A stretch of 64,000 bases of DNA from Sutcliffiella horikoshii. Its GTDB lineage: Bacteria; Bacillota; Bacilli; Bacillales; Bacillaceae_I. The DNA is taken from positions 18,095 to 82,094 of the forward strand of contig NZ_VTEV01000010.1 of NCBI RefSeq assembly GCF_008180725.1, given 5' to 3'. The notes below the pieces were generated by a model. It worked only from the letters and a program-made list of their open reading frames with translations, was not told the DNA's origin and did not search any database. The translations under genes and the position numbers were made by a program. Positions 1 to 9,177 of the stretch are shown here, in pieces; the stretch's first letter is position 1, and every line of letters begins with the position of its first letter.

Positions 1-130
1 CAGCTGTTCGGGCTTATAGAGCACCAACCACCCAGCCCCTAAACCCAAGCTCCCCCACACACAACAAAAAAAGCCCGAAAACCAACCAGTTATCCCAGTC
101 AGTTCTCGAGCATTCTCAAGTGAAAGTTAA

Positions 131-1651
131 TTATACGCGCTCTTTACGAGAAGAGCGTTTGTAGCCTTGGCGCTTAGCGTTTGCGTCTCTTGAACCAGAT
201 CCGCCACCGGATTTGCCGCCACGGTTATCGGAGCGTTTGTTCCAGCCGCCTTTTCCGCCGCCGCCATGACTCTTTCCGCCACCACGGTTACGGTCGCCGC
301 CACGGCCACCGCCACCACCGCCACGTCTTGAGTGCATTGGTGCTTCTTCAGTAAGACGGATTGGAGTTTCATCCGGCTCTTTTGTGAACAATTTCAGCGC
401 TGCAGATACAAGTGTTACTGCATCGTGCTCTTCTAATAATTGTTCTGCTGCATTGCGGTAGAAACCAAGGTTTTTCGCTTCAACAGCTTGCGTTAATTTT
501 TCCATAGACATTTTTTGTTGGCCTTCTAGTGCTTCGTCTAGAGTTGGTGCCTTCATTTTGTCCATTTTACGTTTTGTTACACGTTCTACATGGTGCAAGT
601 AGCTAACTTCACGAGGGCTAACGAATGTGATCGCCAATCCGCTCTTACCAGCACGACCTGTACGTCCAATACGGTGAACATAGCTTTCAGGGTCTTGTGG
701 GATATCGAAGTTGTATACATGTGTAACACCAGAGATGTCAAGTCCACGAGCTGCTACGTCTGTTGCAACAAGTACATCGATGGAACCTTCTTTAAACTTG
801 CGAAGTACGCTCATACGCTTCGCTTGAGAAAGGTCACCGTGGATTCCTTCTGCAGAATATCCGCGCACGTTCAATGCATCAGAAAGCTCATCCACACGAC
901 GCTTTGTACGACCGAAGATGATCGCAAGTTCTGGAGATTGAATGTCAAGAAGACGAGTCAATGTGTCGAACTTCTTCTTTTCTGGAACTTCCACGTAGTA
1001 TTGTTGGATGTTAGAAACTGTTACTTCTTTCGCTTTTACCTTTACACTTACAGGCTCGCTCATGAAACGCTCAGCGATCGCACGGATAGGTGCAGGCATT
1101 GTAGCAGAGAAAAGTAATGTTTGTTTTTGTTCTGGTGTTTCAGCAAGGATCTTTTCAATATCCTCGATGAATCCCATGTTTAGCATTTCATCTGCTTCAT
1201 CAAGAACAACCGTGTTCACATTTTGAAGACGAAGAGTCTTACGGTTGATATGGTCAAGTAAACGACCTGGCGTACCAACAACGATGTGAGGGTTCTTTTT
1301 CAATGAACGGATCTGTCTGCTAATGTCCTGGCCTCCAAATACGGAAAGAACACGAGCACGTTTATGATATGAAGCTTTATAAATTTCTTCAGCAACCTGG
1401 ATAGCTAATTCACGAGTCGGTGCAATAACGATACCTTGGATAGAGTCGTTTGTTACATCTACATTTTCAAGCAATGGAAGACCGAATGCAATCGTTTTAC
1501 CTGTACCTGTTTGAGCTTGACCGATAACATCTTTACCAGTTAACGCAACAGGAATTGTTTCCGATTGGATTGGGGTAGCTTCTTCAAACCCCATTCTGTC
1601 AATAGACTTCATTATATCTTCTGATAAACCTAATTCTTTAAATAACGCCAA
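131..1651 (-). CDS. cshA: DEAD-box ATP-dependent RNA helicase CshA
   Basis: 506 aa. The protein unwinds RNA duplexes and is known in Bacillus as an RNA-degradosome and cold-shock helicase. Visible motifs: Q motif region near residue 29, AQTGTGKT at 46-53, PTRELA near 78, DEAD at 151-154, SAT at 182-184, and [10 protein letters not shown] near 330. The last ~70 residues are a basic Gly/Arg-rich RNA-binding tail. The start is TTG (1649-1651) behind AAAGGAG. It follows murF and ddl on the same strand, the order seen in B. subtilis. Assignment is firm; the helicase core closely resembles B. subtilis CshA and only the tail differs. Confidence 0.96.
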   Translation of the reverse strand: MALFKELGLSEDIMKSIDRMGFEEATPIQSETIPVALTGKDVIGQAQTGTGKTIAFGLPLLENVDVTNDSIQGIVIAPTRELAIQVAEEIYKASYHKRARVLSVFGGQDISRQIRSLKKNPHIVVGTPGRLLDHINRKTLRLQNVNTVVLDEADEMLNMGFIEDIEKILAETPEQKQTLLFSATMPAPIRAIAERFMSEPVSVKVKAKEVTVSNIQQYYVEVPEKKKFDTLTRLLDIQSPELAIIFGRTKRRVDELSDALNVRGYSAEGIHGDLSQAKRMSVLRKFKEGSIDVLVATDVAARGLDISGVTHVYNFDIPQDPESYVHRIGRTGRAGKSGLAITFVSPREVSYLHHVERVTKRKMDKMKAPTLDEALEGQQKMSMEKLTQAVEAKNLGFYRNAAEQLLEEHDAVTLVSAALKLFTKEPDETPIRLTEEAPMHSRRGGGGGGRGGDRNRGGGKSHGGGGKGGWNKRSDNRGGKSGGGSGSRDANAKRQGYKRSSRKERV

Positions 1652-1687
1652 ATTATTCCTACTCCTTTATCTATACAAATTAATAAA

Positions 1688-1847
1688 TTAGGCACGCGTC
1701 TGAGCGCTTGCCTAATCTTTATAAGTAGACATTATTAAACACATTACCTGTTATCATAACACTTCGGTTGCTAAATAGCAATAAAGGTTAATGCCAACTT
1801 ATAGGAGGTTACGCTTTCAATCGCGCTCCTCTGCCGAATAAATCGGC
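1688..1847 (-). promoter_or_regulatory. Structured leader upstream of cshA
   Basis: The 293-bp gap between murF and cshA holds two good hairpins on the minus strand: TTAGGCA/TGCCTAA arms (1688-1694 and 1709-1715) and GCCGA/TCGGC arms (1833-1837 and 1843-1847). Neither has a clear T-run, so they look like parts of a folded 5' leader rather than terminators. A long structured leader is common for cold-induced helicase genes, but the function here is inferred. Confidence 0.35.
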
Positions 1848-1944
1848 GAAACTTTTTTCTCTCCGTACTATTCTTAGCAAATGCAGCACGCTTACTTCTA
1901 ATTTTCTCATTTTAAGAACTTTGTATTCCTTTGAAAATGGATAT

Positions 1945-3306
1945 TTATTTTATTGCTTCAATAACCTCTTCTAGTTTCATGCCACGAGAACCTTTTACCA
2001 TCACCACATCACCGGACTCTAAAACAGGCAGCAATTCACGTGTTAACTCCTGCTTGTTCATGAACGGTTTAACATGAGAAGCATCCATTACTTCTTGAGC
2101 CCCTTTAGCAATCTCCATAGCGAGGGCACCAAATGTAAATACATAATCGACATTTTTCCCTTTTACATATTGACCAACTTCATGGTGAAAAGTCTTTTCC
2201 ATGTCACCAAGCTCAAGCATATCACCAAGCACCGCAATCTTTTTCCCATACCCATCCAGGCTGCCCAATAGATCCAACGCTGCTCTCATGGAAGTAGGGC
2301 TTGCGTTATAGGCATCGTTGATCACTGTCCACCCACCAGATGTCTCCACCACTTCATTTCTCATGCCCGTGATAACAAGTTGCTCCAAGCCTTTTTTTCG
2401 GTTCTCTTCTGACACGCCGAATAACTCCCCGACAATGATGGCAGCAAGGGCATTGGTCACATTGTGGGCACCAAGTACCGGGATGAAATACTCTGTTTCT
2501 TCTATTATAAAATGAGTGCCTCTGCCTTTTAAAGTAATGTCACTTGCTTGATAGTCGTTGGTAGATTTTAGCCCAAATGGAATGACATTTGCATTCCCCC
2601 CAACTCTATCAGTTAAAAGCGGCTCATCTCCATTGATGATTAGCTTGCCGTCTTCTTTCAGGCCAGCTGCAATTTCAAGTTTAGCCTCCGCGATCCCTTC
2701 ACGTGAACCGAGGTCCTGCATATGAGATTCCCCGATATTGGTGATAACGGCAGCATCGGGCTTGGCAATGTTAGAAAGCAACTCGATTTCGCCTCGACCG
2801 CTCATCCCCATTTCCAACACAGCAACCTCCGTGTCCTCTTTCATAGAAAGAATCGTTAGCGGCAATCCAATATGATTGTTGTAGTTTCCTGCTGTTTTGT
2901 GCACGCGGAAGGTGGTCTCTAATACAGAAGTGACCATATCTTTGGTGGTGGTTTTCCCGTTGCTTCCGGTAATGCCCACAACTTTCATGCCGATTTCCTT
3001 TCGATAACTGCTTGCCAGGTGCTGCAATGCTTCGATGGTGTCGTCCACCATTATCAGGTTCAAGTCTGCCGGTGGTTCTGGTTGATCTTTTTGCCAGAAG
3101 GATGCGACTGCTCCTTTTTTCTCGATGGCATCACGGACAAATGCATGGCCGTTAAAATTCTCCCCGATAATCGGTATGTACAATTTTCCGCTCATATCCT
3201 CGCGTGTGTCTTTTGAAACGCCTTCCACGACGATGGCGTTGTATTCGGATGAGATCGGCTGTCCTTTAGCCATTTCTTGTATTTGTTTAAGTGTTCTTTT
3301 AATCAT
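1945..3306 (-). CDS. murF: UDP-N-acetylmuramoyl-tripeptide--D-alanyl-D-alanine ligase
   Basis: 453 aa, usual length for MurF. It adds the D-Ala-D-Ala dipeptide to UDP-MurNAc-tripeptide in the cytoplasm, the last soluble step of peptidoglycan precursor synthesis. The Mur-ligase ATP loop GITGSNGKTTT lies at 111-121; the GMSGRGEI and NDAYNASPTS motifs of the central and C-terminal domains are present. ATG start at 3304-3306 behind AGGAGGG. It lies downstream of ddl, which makes its dipeptide substrate. A repeat element occupies most of the 250 bp between the two genes. Confidence 0.97.
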   Translation of the reverse strand: MIKRTLKQIQEMAKGQPISSEYNAIVVEGVSKDTREDMSGKLYIPIIGENFNGHAFVRDAIEKKGAVASFWQKDQPEPPADLNLIMVDDTIEALQHLASSYRKEIGMKVVGITGSNGKTTTKDMVTSVLETTFRVHKTAGNYNNHIGLPLTILSMKEDTEVAVLEMGMSGRGEIELLSNIAKPDAAVITNIGESHMQDLGSREGIAEAKLEIAAGLKEDGKLIINGDEPLLTDRVGGNANVIPFGLKSTNDYQASDITLKGRGTHFIIEETEYFIPVLGAHNVTNALAAIIVGELFGVSEENRKKGLEQLVITGMRNEVVETSGGWTVINDAYNASPTSMRAALDLLGSLDGYGKKIAVLGDMLELGDMEKTFHHEVGQYVKGKNVDYVFTFGALAMEIAKGAQEVMDASHVKPFMNKQELTRELLPVLESGDVVMVKGSRGMKLEEVIEAIK

Positions 3307-3412
3307 TTTGGGTTTCCCTCCTATTCTTTTTACACAGAGAAGGGGCTGACATCACTTGTTTAACCTTTTCTCGTGATGACCCAACCCCTGCCTTGTGTGT
3401 ATGATTTAACTT

Positions 3413-3542
3413 CCTGTATATTTCCGTTCCAGGTGTTCGCTTTTCGCGGGACGGTGCTTGAGCCTCCTCGGCTTCGCCTGCGGGGTCTCAACCTACCGTT
3501 ACTCCCCCGCTGGAGTCTCACACCTTGCACTCCAATCTACAG
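3413..3542 (+). repeat. MITE-like intergenic repeat, copy 1
   Basis: A GC-rich ~125-bp unit related to five other copies in this window (12935, 13076, 15848, 18608, 20038). Shared landmarks are GAGCCTCCTCGGCTTCGCC, GGGGTCTC and CCGCTGGAGTCT, and the ends form an imperfect inverted repeat (CTGTATATT / AATCTACAG). It sits between ddl and murF. Confidence 0.75.
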
Positions 3543-3557
3543 GAGAAATCTTTTTCA

Positions 3558-4628
3558 TTAGAATGTATGCTTAATTTTTTGTTTTTCTTCGTGGCGTTGT
3601 TGTGCGTATCCTACTAGTTTTTCGATTAGTTCTGGGTAGGAAACATCAGTATGCTGCCATAATAGTGGGAACATGCTGAATGGAGTGAAACCTGGCATCG
3701 TGTTCACTTCGTTGATGTACAGTTTACCCTCTTTTGTTAAGAAGAAGTCTGCGCGCACAAGTCCTGCTCCATCAATAGCCTTAAAAGCAGTGATTGCCAT
3801 TTCTTTTACTTGCTCATAGATGTCATCACTGATCTCCGCAGGGATAATCATGGCCGTATCGCCATCTTCATACTTTGCTTTGTAGTCATAGAACTCTGTC
3901 TTAGGAGCAATTTCTCCTACAACAGAACATTCTGGCTCATCGTTACCAAGTACGCCAATTTCGATTTCACGAGCACCTTCCAAGCCTTGTTCCACAATGA
4001 TTTTGCGATCATAGTCGAATGCTTCGCGGAATGCCGCTTCCAATTCTTCACGATTTTTTGCCTTACTGATCCCGACACTTGATCCTAAGTTTGCAGGCTT
4101 AACAAAGCATGGATACCCAAGCTCTGATTCTACCTTTTCATAGGTTGCATCTGCAGCCTTTTCCCACTCAGAGCGCAGGAAGTGTGCATAGCCGACTTGT
4201 GGCAGCCCTGCTTGGTCGAAAAGGTTTTTCATAATAACTTTATCCATCCCTGCAGATGATGCTAAAACGCCGTTCCCTACATACGGAAGGTTTAAAAGTT
4301 CCAACATACCTTGAACTGTTCCATCTTCCCCGTTCGGACCGTGTAAGAGAGGGAATACAACTGTTGGCGTTTCTTCCGACTCTTCCTCATTAGTCAATGC
4401 AAGGGGAGCGATTGTTGTACCGCCACCTTCAAGCTTCAATTGGTGTACGCTTTCTGCCGGCCCATTTAACAAGCCACCGCGTTTCCATTCCCCTGATTCC
4501 GTTATGTATAACGGATATACTTCAAATTTATCTGTATCTAATGCCTTTGTTACAGCCAATGCTGTTTGTAAAGAAACTTGATGTTCTGCTGATTTCCCGC
4601 CGTACAATAAATGCAATTTTGTTTTCAT
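3558..4628 (-). CDS. ddl: D-alanine--D-alanine ligase
   Basis: 356 aa, ATP-grasp enzyme joining two D-alanines for peptidoglycan. Visible: HGPNGEDG at 96-103, SAGMDK near 125, the ATP-grasp stretch [12 protein letters not shown] at 177-188, and [10 protein letters not shown] near 320, which carries metal-binding Asn/Glu. ATG at 4626-4628 behind GAGGGGG. It is the first gene of the ddl-murF-cshA block. Nothing suggests a D-Ala-D-Lac (vancomycin-resistance) variant: no vanH/vanX is adjacent. Confidence 0.96.
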   Translation of the reverse strand: MKTKLHLLYGGKSAEHQVSLQTALAVTKALDTDKFEVYPLYITESGEWKRGGLLNGPAESVHQLKLEGGGTTIAPLALTNEEESEETPTVVFPLLHGPNGEDGTVQGMLELLNLPYVGNGVLASSAGMDKVIMKNLFDQAGLPQVGYAHFLRSEWEKAADATYEKVESELGYPCFVKPANLGSSVGISKAKNREELEAAFREAFDYDRKIIVEQGLEGAREIEIGVLGNDEPECSVVGEIAPKTEFYDYKAKYEDGDTAMIIPAEISDDIYEQVKEMAITAFKAIDGAGLVRADFFLTKEGKLYINEVNTMPGFTPFSMFPLLWQHTDVSYPELIEKLVGYAQQRHEEKQKIKHTF

Positions 4629-4697
4629 ATTGCTTCCCCCTCAAAGAGATGATCTATTTTATATTTTTAGTTTAAATGTCCTTACTTCAATTATTTC

Positions 4698-4706
4698 ATT
4701 ATAGCA
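4698..4706 (-). promoter_or_regulatory. Probable ddl promoter (extended -10)
   Basis: TGCTATAAT reads on the minus strand about 70 bp upstream of the ddl start; the TGn extension can replace a good -35, and no clear -35 is visible. The rest of 4629-4900 shows no gene. Confidence 0.45.
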
Positions 4707-4899
4707 CCTACATACAAGAATTCGAAACTGCTTCGTCCATTTAAGTAGGTGGAAAATATAAAATCTTTTTCCTTAATATATGAATGTCATTCCACAGGCG
4801 TGTAGAACGCAAACCTAATTGCCTAGATTATTTTCGACAGGTTTCTTTTCCTAGGAAATAAAATGCCGGCGAATGTTGTCATTATTTCCTGCATTTTCG

Positions 4900-4931
4900 T
4901 AAAAAAAGAGAGCGGAATGACTCGCTCTCTT
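4900..4931 (-). terminator. Terminator of the beta-propeller gene
   Basis: Arms AAGAGAGCG / CGCTCTCTT (4906-4914, 4923-4931) followed by seven T on the minus strand, 10 bp beyond the stop codon of the gene at 4941. Confidence 0.9.
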
Positions 4932-4940
4932 GCAGCTTAC

Positions 4941-7133
4941 CTACCATGTAATTTTGGTCGCCTTTACTTCTTTTGGTGTAACGGTGTACAGGTGGTCATC
5001 GATATACAGGATTCGTTGGACCATGTTCTCCCAGTCTTCATATAAAGTGTTTTCTTGCTGATGCGTTATTTTAGTGTGCAAGGTAAATCCTTTTTCCGGG
5101 TCAATTCCATAAACCATCGCACCTTCAAAGTCGAGACGGTAGCTTCCATCTTTTTGATTTTCATTGTACTTTGTGATTGGGAATGCGAAAACATCCTTAT
5201 CCTTGTAGAAAAGAAGGGCTTTATGATCGTGATTTAATGGGGAGTGTGTGGACTGACCGCCGATAATTTCCGTGTGTTTTTCCAACGGATTTGTCGGGTC
5301 ACTCACATCAAACAAGGATATTTTAACACCGTTTGTTGTCACTCTGGTTCCCCATTGGTCTTTTTCCACTTTTGTATCATAACCAAAACCAATAAGATGA
5401 TTTTCATCATACGGGTGCAGGTAATTACTGAAGCCAGGTATCTTTAATTCCCCAAGCACTTTCGGTTCATTTGGATTACTCAGGTCAAAGACGAAAAGCG
5501 GATCTACTTCCTTAAACGTGACCACATATGCTTTATCCTGCATGAAGCGGACAGAATAGATGCGCTCGCCCCTTGCCAAGTCTTCTACACTACTGATTAC
5601 ATTCATTCCTTCATCCAAAATAAAGAGGTGGTTGCTTGACGGAGAGTGTTTATCCCAAGCATGCCCCTTGGTTGCCGCCACTCGGAAATGCCCCTTATAC
5701 TCATCCATGGAAAATTGATTTAAAAGATGACCAGGGATTGCTCCATTTGCACGAAACTCGACACGCATGCCATCTACAGCAAATTTATAAACTTCTGTAC
5801 TTTCATTATTTGTCCAATGTGGCCCATACCCATAGTTTGGTACCGCGACATATAGATTTTCTTTTGACATATAAATTTGGTTTCCGCTACCTACATACGT
5901 GGTAATAGACGCATCTTCTTGAGGTTGGTTTAGGTCGATTGTGGCAATCGTCATAAAATTATCTTCTGTTGAGTCAGGGAAATAACGGATATCCTCATAC
6001 GGGACTCCTTTCAATTCTCCTTCTTCCTCACCTTGTGTATCGGATACTCGCGGTCTTAAGTCTGCCTCAGGATGTTCCTCAAGCATCCAAAAATCTGCGT
6101 ACTTATTTGTGATCAAATAAACACGGTTATCAATCTTTCTACTGGAAACATAACCCCCTTCTAAGGTGACTGTTTTTTGGACAGTTGGGTTGGATCGGTC
6201 CGTAATATCATAAATGATGGCTTTTGTTGCTTCATGCATTGGCATGATCATTTCGCCTTCACTACTTTTATTTTCGCCATACCCGCCATACATCATCTTT
6301 TCATCCCAATAATAACCGATGACCACTAGTTGATTGCCATCCAAAAACAGTTGATACGGATTAAAATCCTTATAACGGATCTCTGTCACAACGGTCATTT
6401 CCTCTACAGGTTCTGCCTTAGTGATTTTTAACTTTTGGTCGGTTGCTTGGTAAATGAAGTTTCCATCTGTTTTCACAATGTCCGCTTCATCTACTCCTTG
6501 AACCTGGACGTTTGTTTCTGAATGGCCACCTGCACTACCATTCGATTCACTTTCAGTTGCCATATCGGCACTTGCAGCCCCATCACTATCGTCAGAGCCT
6601 GAAGTCGATTCATCTCTACCAAAGCTAAACAGCTGTTTACTTTCTTCCCTCTCTTGTTGCATTTGTTTGAGACGGGCGGTGAACAATGAATTTAGTTCTT
6701 TATTGGAAGCAACCGTCGGCAATTGTTTCATAGCTGTGAACTTAATTTTCTTTTGTTTTCCGAGCGTTTTGCCGTCCACCGATTCAATATCCCCGCTGAT
6801 GTGAAGCTCATACGGCCCTTTGCTTGGATCATAGCCACCCTCAGGAGGAGAAAGCGATACAAAGTCTTTGGAAACCTCAAGCACTGTCTCTACCTTATTA
6901 CCGTCTTTATCCGTAACATAGATAGACTCATTCTCTTTGATGCTGTCCTGCTGAAACTCTTTGGTAAAAGTCAGTAACCATTTTTTATCTGACAGTACTG
7001 TTTGTGTGTCTTTTTCAGAGTAGGGATTGCCGGTGCCATTGACCGCAAAAGGTTCTCTTGATTGGTAGATGAACGCGAAGATGATGGCCAGGCCTACTAT
7101 AATAGAAGAAAAGATAATTACCTTTTTTTTCAT
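4941..7133 (-). CDS. Exported beta-propeller domain protein
   Basis: 730 aa. Residues 4-23 form one hydrophobic segment after MKKK, so the protein is anchored to the outer face of the membrane or secreted. Residues ~35-135 look like an Ig-like SbsA-type domain (DKKWLLTFTKEF...YELHISGDIES). A low-complexity Ser/Asp/Gly linker lies near 175-205, followed by a long beta-propeller region (QGVDEADIVKTDGNFIY, typical of the Beta_propel family, Pfam PF09826). Substrate or partner unknown. ATG at 7131-7133 behind AAAGGGGG. It appears monocistronic, with its own terminator and a 525-bp upstream gap holding a phased array. Confidence 0.85.
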   Translation of the reverse strand: MKKKVIIFSSIIVGLAIIFAFIYQSREPFAVNGTGNPYSEKDTQTVLSDKKWLLTFTKEFQQDSIKENESIYVTDKDGNKVETVLEVSKDFVSLSPPEGGYDPSKGPYELHISGDIESVDGKTLGKQKKIKFTAMKQLPTVASNKELNSLFTARLKQMQQEREESKQLFSFGRDESTSGSDDSDGAASADMATESESNGSAGGHSETNVQVQGVDEADIVKTDGNFIYQATDQKLKITKAEPVEEMTVVTEIRYKDFNPYQLFLDGNQLVVIGYYWDEKMMYGGYGENKSSEGEMIMPMHEATKAIIYDITDRSNPTVQKTVTLEGGYVSSRKIDNRVYLITNKYADFWMLEEHPEADLRPRVSDTQGEEEGELKGVPYEDIRYFPDSTEDNFMTIATIDLNQPQEDASITTYVGSGNQIYMSKENLYVAVPNYGYGPHWTNNESTEVYKFAVDGMRVEFRANGAIPGHLLNQFSMDEYKGHFRVAATKGHAWDKHSPSSNHLFILDEGMNVISSVEDLARGERIYSVRFMQDKAYVVTFKEVDPLFVFDLSNPNEPKVLGELKIPGFSNYLHPYDENHLIGFGYDTKVEKDQWGTRVTTNGVKISLFDVSDPTNPLEKHTEIIGGQSTHSPLNHDHKALLFYKDKDVFAFPITKYNENQKDGSYRLDFEGAMVYGIDPEKGFTLHTKITHQQENTLYEDWENMVQRILYIDDHLYTVTPKEVKATKITW

Positions 7134-7307
7134 GTAACTGCCCCCTTTTATACGGTTAGACGAGGGAGATGTTAAAAGGTTACATAGGAGGGGGAATTGT
7201 TTATGAGTTGGTCAACTGAGGCTTCTCTGTGACGTGATGGGGGGTTTTTATAGAAAATAGGTGAAAATGCTTGTGAAATACCTACCTTTTGAGCCAAAAA
7301 AAAATGG

Positions 7308-7521
7308 TTCGGACACTTTTAGAATTGCTTCGGCCAATTTCCTTATTTGGATAGGGTTTGTTCAGACAAATTAAGACTCCGTTTGGACAACAATTCGATG
7401 GGTTTGGTCATTTTAAAAATTGGTTCGGTCACTTTCGGGGAAACTTCGGTCAAAAACACAAAATCTTCGGCCAACTTTCCCAAAACTTCGGTCACTATCG
7501 GAAAATCTTCGGACATTTGAC
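7308..7521 (+). repeat. 21-bp phased TTCGGnCA array A (10 units)
   Basis: Cores begin at 7308, 7329, 7361, 7382, 7403, 7424, 7445, 7466, 7487 and 7508. The steps are 21, 32, then seven times 21. Core variants are TTCGGACA, TTCGGCCA, TTCGGTCA, TTCAGACA, TTTGGACA and TTTGGTCA; the 13 bp between cores vary but tend to TTT...AAAA. It fills the gap between the siroheme-type gene and the beta-propeller gene. One frame reads as a heptapeptide repeat (FGHxxxx) only because 21 is a multiple of 3. Confidence 0.9.
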
Positions 7522-7595
7522 TTTCTCCCCCAAACCCCTCTCACTGCCGCACCGAAAATCAACCAAAAACAAACCAGCAACCCATTTTAAAAGCA

Positions 7596-7633
7596 CAAAA
7601 AGCCAGCAGATTATCAAACTCATCCGCTGGCTT
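7596..7633 (-). terminator. Terminator of the copper operon
   Basis: Arms AGCCAGCAGAT / ATCCGCTGGCT (7601-7611, 7622-7632) with a T-run on the minus strand, just beyond the stop codon at 7660. Confidence 0.85.
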
Positions 7634-7659
7634 CCAGGGCACCCATATCTCCCAAACCC

Positions 7660-8286
7660 CTATGCCATTATCTGCTCCTTCAACTCATCAAGCCCGTAAC
7701 GGCCGACAAACTTGGCAAACTGCTCACGCTTCTTGCCCTCTGCTGCATATATATCTATCAATCTATCAATCAACACATACAGTGCGCCTTCCTCCAACCC
7801 ACTTGCAAACAATACTCCTGTTCTGGCGTCGAGCCCCTTTGCTTTGCCGCCCACATAGAGATCGAATCGTTCACCGTGTTGCTTGATTACGCCAATATCA
7901 TTAACCAACGGCTCCCCGCACCCAACCGGACACCCTGTATAGGCCGGTTTCAAAGTAAAAGGGACCGCTCTTCCAGCAATGCGGCGGTTGATTTCTTTAG
8001 CCACAGGCATTCCTTCTTCCAGCTCCCCTTTACAGAAGTTGCAGGTGCGAAGGCTTTTGACATAATTGCCGACCGGATAGCAGCTCAGACCAACGCTTAA
8101 AAAGTCGGCCTTCGCTTCTTCTAGCTGCCCTTCTGGAACATCCACATACAATTGTTGAAAAGTGGTGACTTCTAACTCCTGGTCGTCTCCCATATAGCGC
8201 GCAAGCATCAATAGCTGTTTGCCGTTCAATTTGGCGCCAAAATTTATTCCACCGTTGACCGCGAGCTTAATTAGTTTTTCTCCCAT
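7660..8286 (-). CDS. Siroheme/[4Fe-4S] nitrite-sulfite reductase-like protein
   Basis: 208 aa, far shorter than full nitrite or sulfite reductases. It carries one ferredoxin-like half domain plus the cluster region: TCNFC near residue 80 and GCPVGCG near 117. The first pair is C-x2-C rather than the usual C-x5-C, so the cluster or siroheme may be bound differently. ATG at 8284-8286 behind AAAGGGG, 15 bp after the upstream gene, so it is probably the last gene of the csoR-copZ-copA operon. The substrate is unknown; a redox role linked to copper or sulfur is inference only. Confidence 0.7.
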   Translation of the reverse strand: MGEKLIKLAVNGGINFGAKLNGKQLLMLARYMGDDQELEVTTFQQLYVDVPEGQLEEAKADFLSVGLSCYPVGNYVKSLRTCNFCKGELEEGMPVAKEINRRIAGRAVPFTLKPAYTGCPVGCGEPLVNDIGVIKQHGERFDLYVGGKAKGLDARTGVLFASGLEEGALYVLIDRLIDIYAAEGKKREQFAKFVGRYGLDELKEQIMA

Positions 8287-8301
8287 ATCACCAATTCCCC
8301 T

Positions 8302-9162
8302 TTATTCCGTAATTTCCAACACATAAGGGAAGGCATATACTTTCCCGTCCAGTTTGAATTCTGCCCACAGTTTATACATGCCAGGCTTGCTAAAGTGGGC
8401 CTCAAACACAGGTTCTTCTCCTTCGCGCGGATGTACGTGGATAAATTCATCTAACCCTTCATCCACTACAACCACATGTCCTAAGGCACCAAGATAATCT
8501 TCAGGCTCTGCTCCTTCAATATCAAAAGAAAGGACCACGTTTTCTTTTACGGAAAAATTGTTCACATCAAGTGTTACGGAATAGCCCTCTTGTACCTTCG
8601 TCCATTGTGTTTCTGGATCTAAATGGACATGAGCATCCTCGTGACTGTCATGTTCTCCAACCATCACTGGGTGGGCTTCATTTACATACTCCAGCTCACT
8701 CGGCTTGATATCTACAAACGCCTGATACATGCCTTCTTCCAAATCGGCCTTCGCTGTGAAAACACCCTCAGAAACCTTTTCTGGATGTAAATGTTGGAAC
8801 TGTTCCAGGTCTTCACTGATTACAATTAGATGCATCAATTTTTCATGATTCATTTCAAGGCTATCCATTGCATTGCCATCAAGGTCTGTCAGGGTAATGG
8901 TCATTTTTTTACCATCCAGCTTAACGTCTACTTGAACTTCACTAGTAGACTCGCCTTCGTGGTCGCCGTGCCCACCGTCATGACCTTCTCCTTCATGCTC
9001 ACCATGTTCCACTTCCTCACCGTGCGCCTCTTCACCCTGATGCTCCTCATGACTGCCTTCATCACCTTGAGATACACCTTCACCTGCATAAAACGAATAC
9101 GCTGTGTAGCCTCCGACAATCAACAACAGATAAACAAGCGCAGATCCAATCCATTTTTTCAT
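8302..9162 (-). CDS. Exported His-rich protein with two YtkA-like domains
   Basis: 286 aa. A membrane segment lies at residues ~5-22, then a His/Glu/Asp-rich stretch at ~35-75 suited to metal binding. Two similar domains follow, each with a motif of type HxVV..E.L..F.H.HP (LIVISEDLEQFQHLHPE near 112-128; VVVVDEGLDEFIHVHPR near 230-246), so the gene looks internally duplicated. ATG at 9160-9162 behind AAGGTGGG, 15 bp after copA. Position and His content suggest extracytoplasmic copper binding; that role is inferred. Confidence 0.75.
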   Translation of the reverse strand: MKKWIGSALVYLLLIVGGYTAYSFYAGEGVSQGDEGSHEEHQGEEAHGEEVEHGEHEGEGHDGGHGDHEGESTSEVQVDVKLDGKKMTITLTDLDGNAMDSLEMNHEKLMHLIVISEDLEQFQHLHPEKVSEGVFTAKADLEEGMYQAFVDIKPSELEYVNEAHPVMVGEHDSHEDAHVHLDPETQWTKVQEGYSVTLDVNNFSVKENVVLSFDIEGAEPEDYLGALGHVVVVDEGLDEFIHVHPREGEEPVFEAHFSKPGMYKLWAEFKLDGKVYAFPYVLEITE

Positions 9163-9177
9163 CGTGTTCCCACCTTA

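Noticed and set aside
1-130. Terminator from TTCGGGCTT (8-16) and AAGCCCGAA (70-78)
   Set aside because: The arms match but are over 50 bases apart with no inner pairing; I see nothing else certain in the first 130 bases.
4707-4899. Small gene between ddl and the beta-propeller gene
   Set aside because: Only short frames without ribosome sites; AT-rich promoter-like DNA with a loose AAAATGC/GCATTTT inverted repeat.
7358-7699. Gene for a heptapeptide-repeat protein
   Set aside because: The frame exists only because the 21-bp array period is a multiple of three; it lacks a ribosome site and the equivalent frame in array D has stops.
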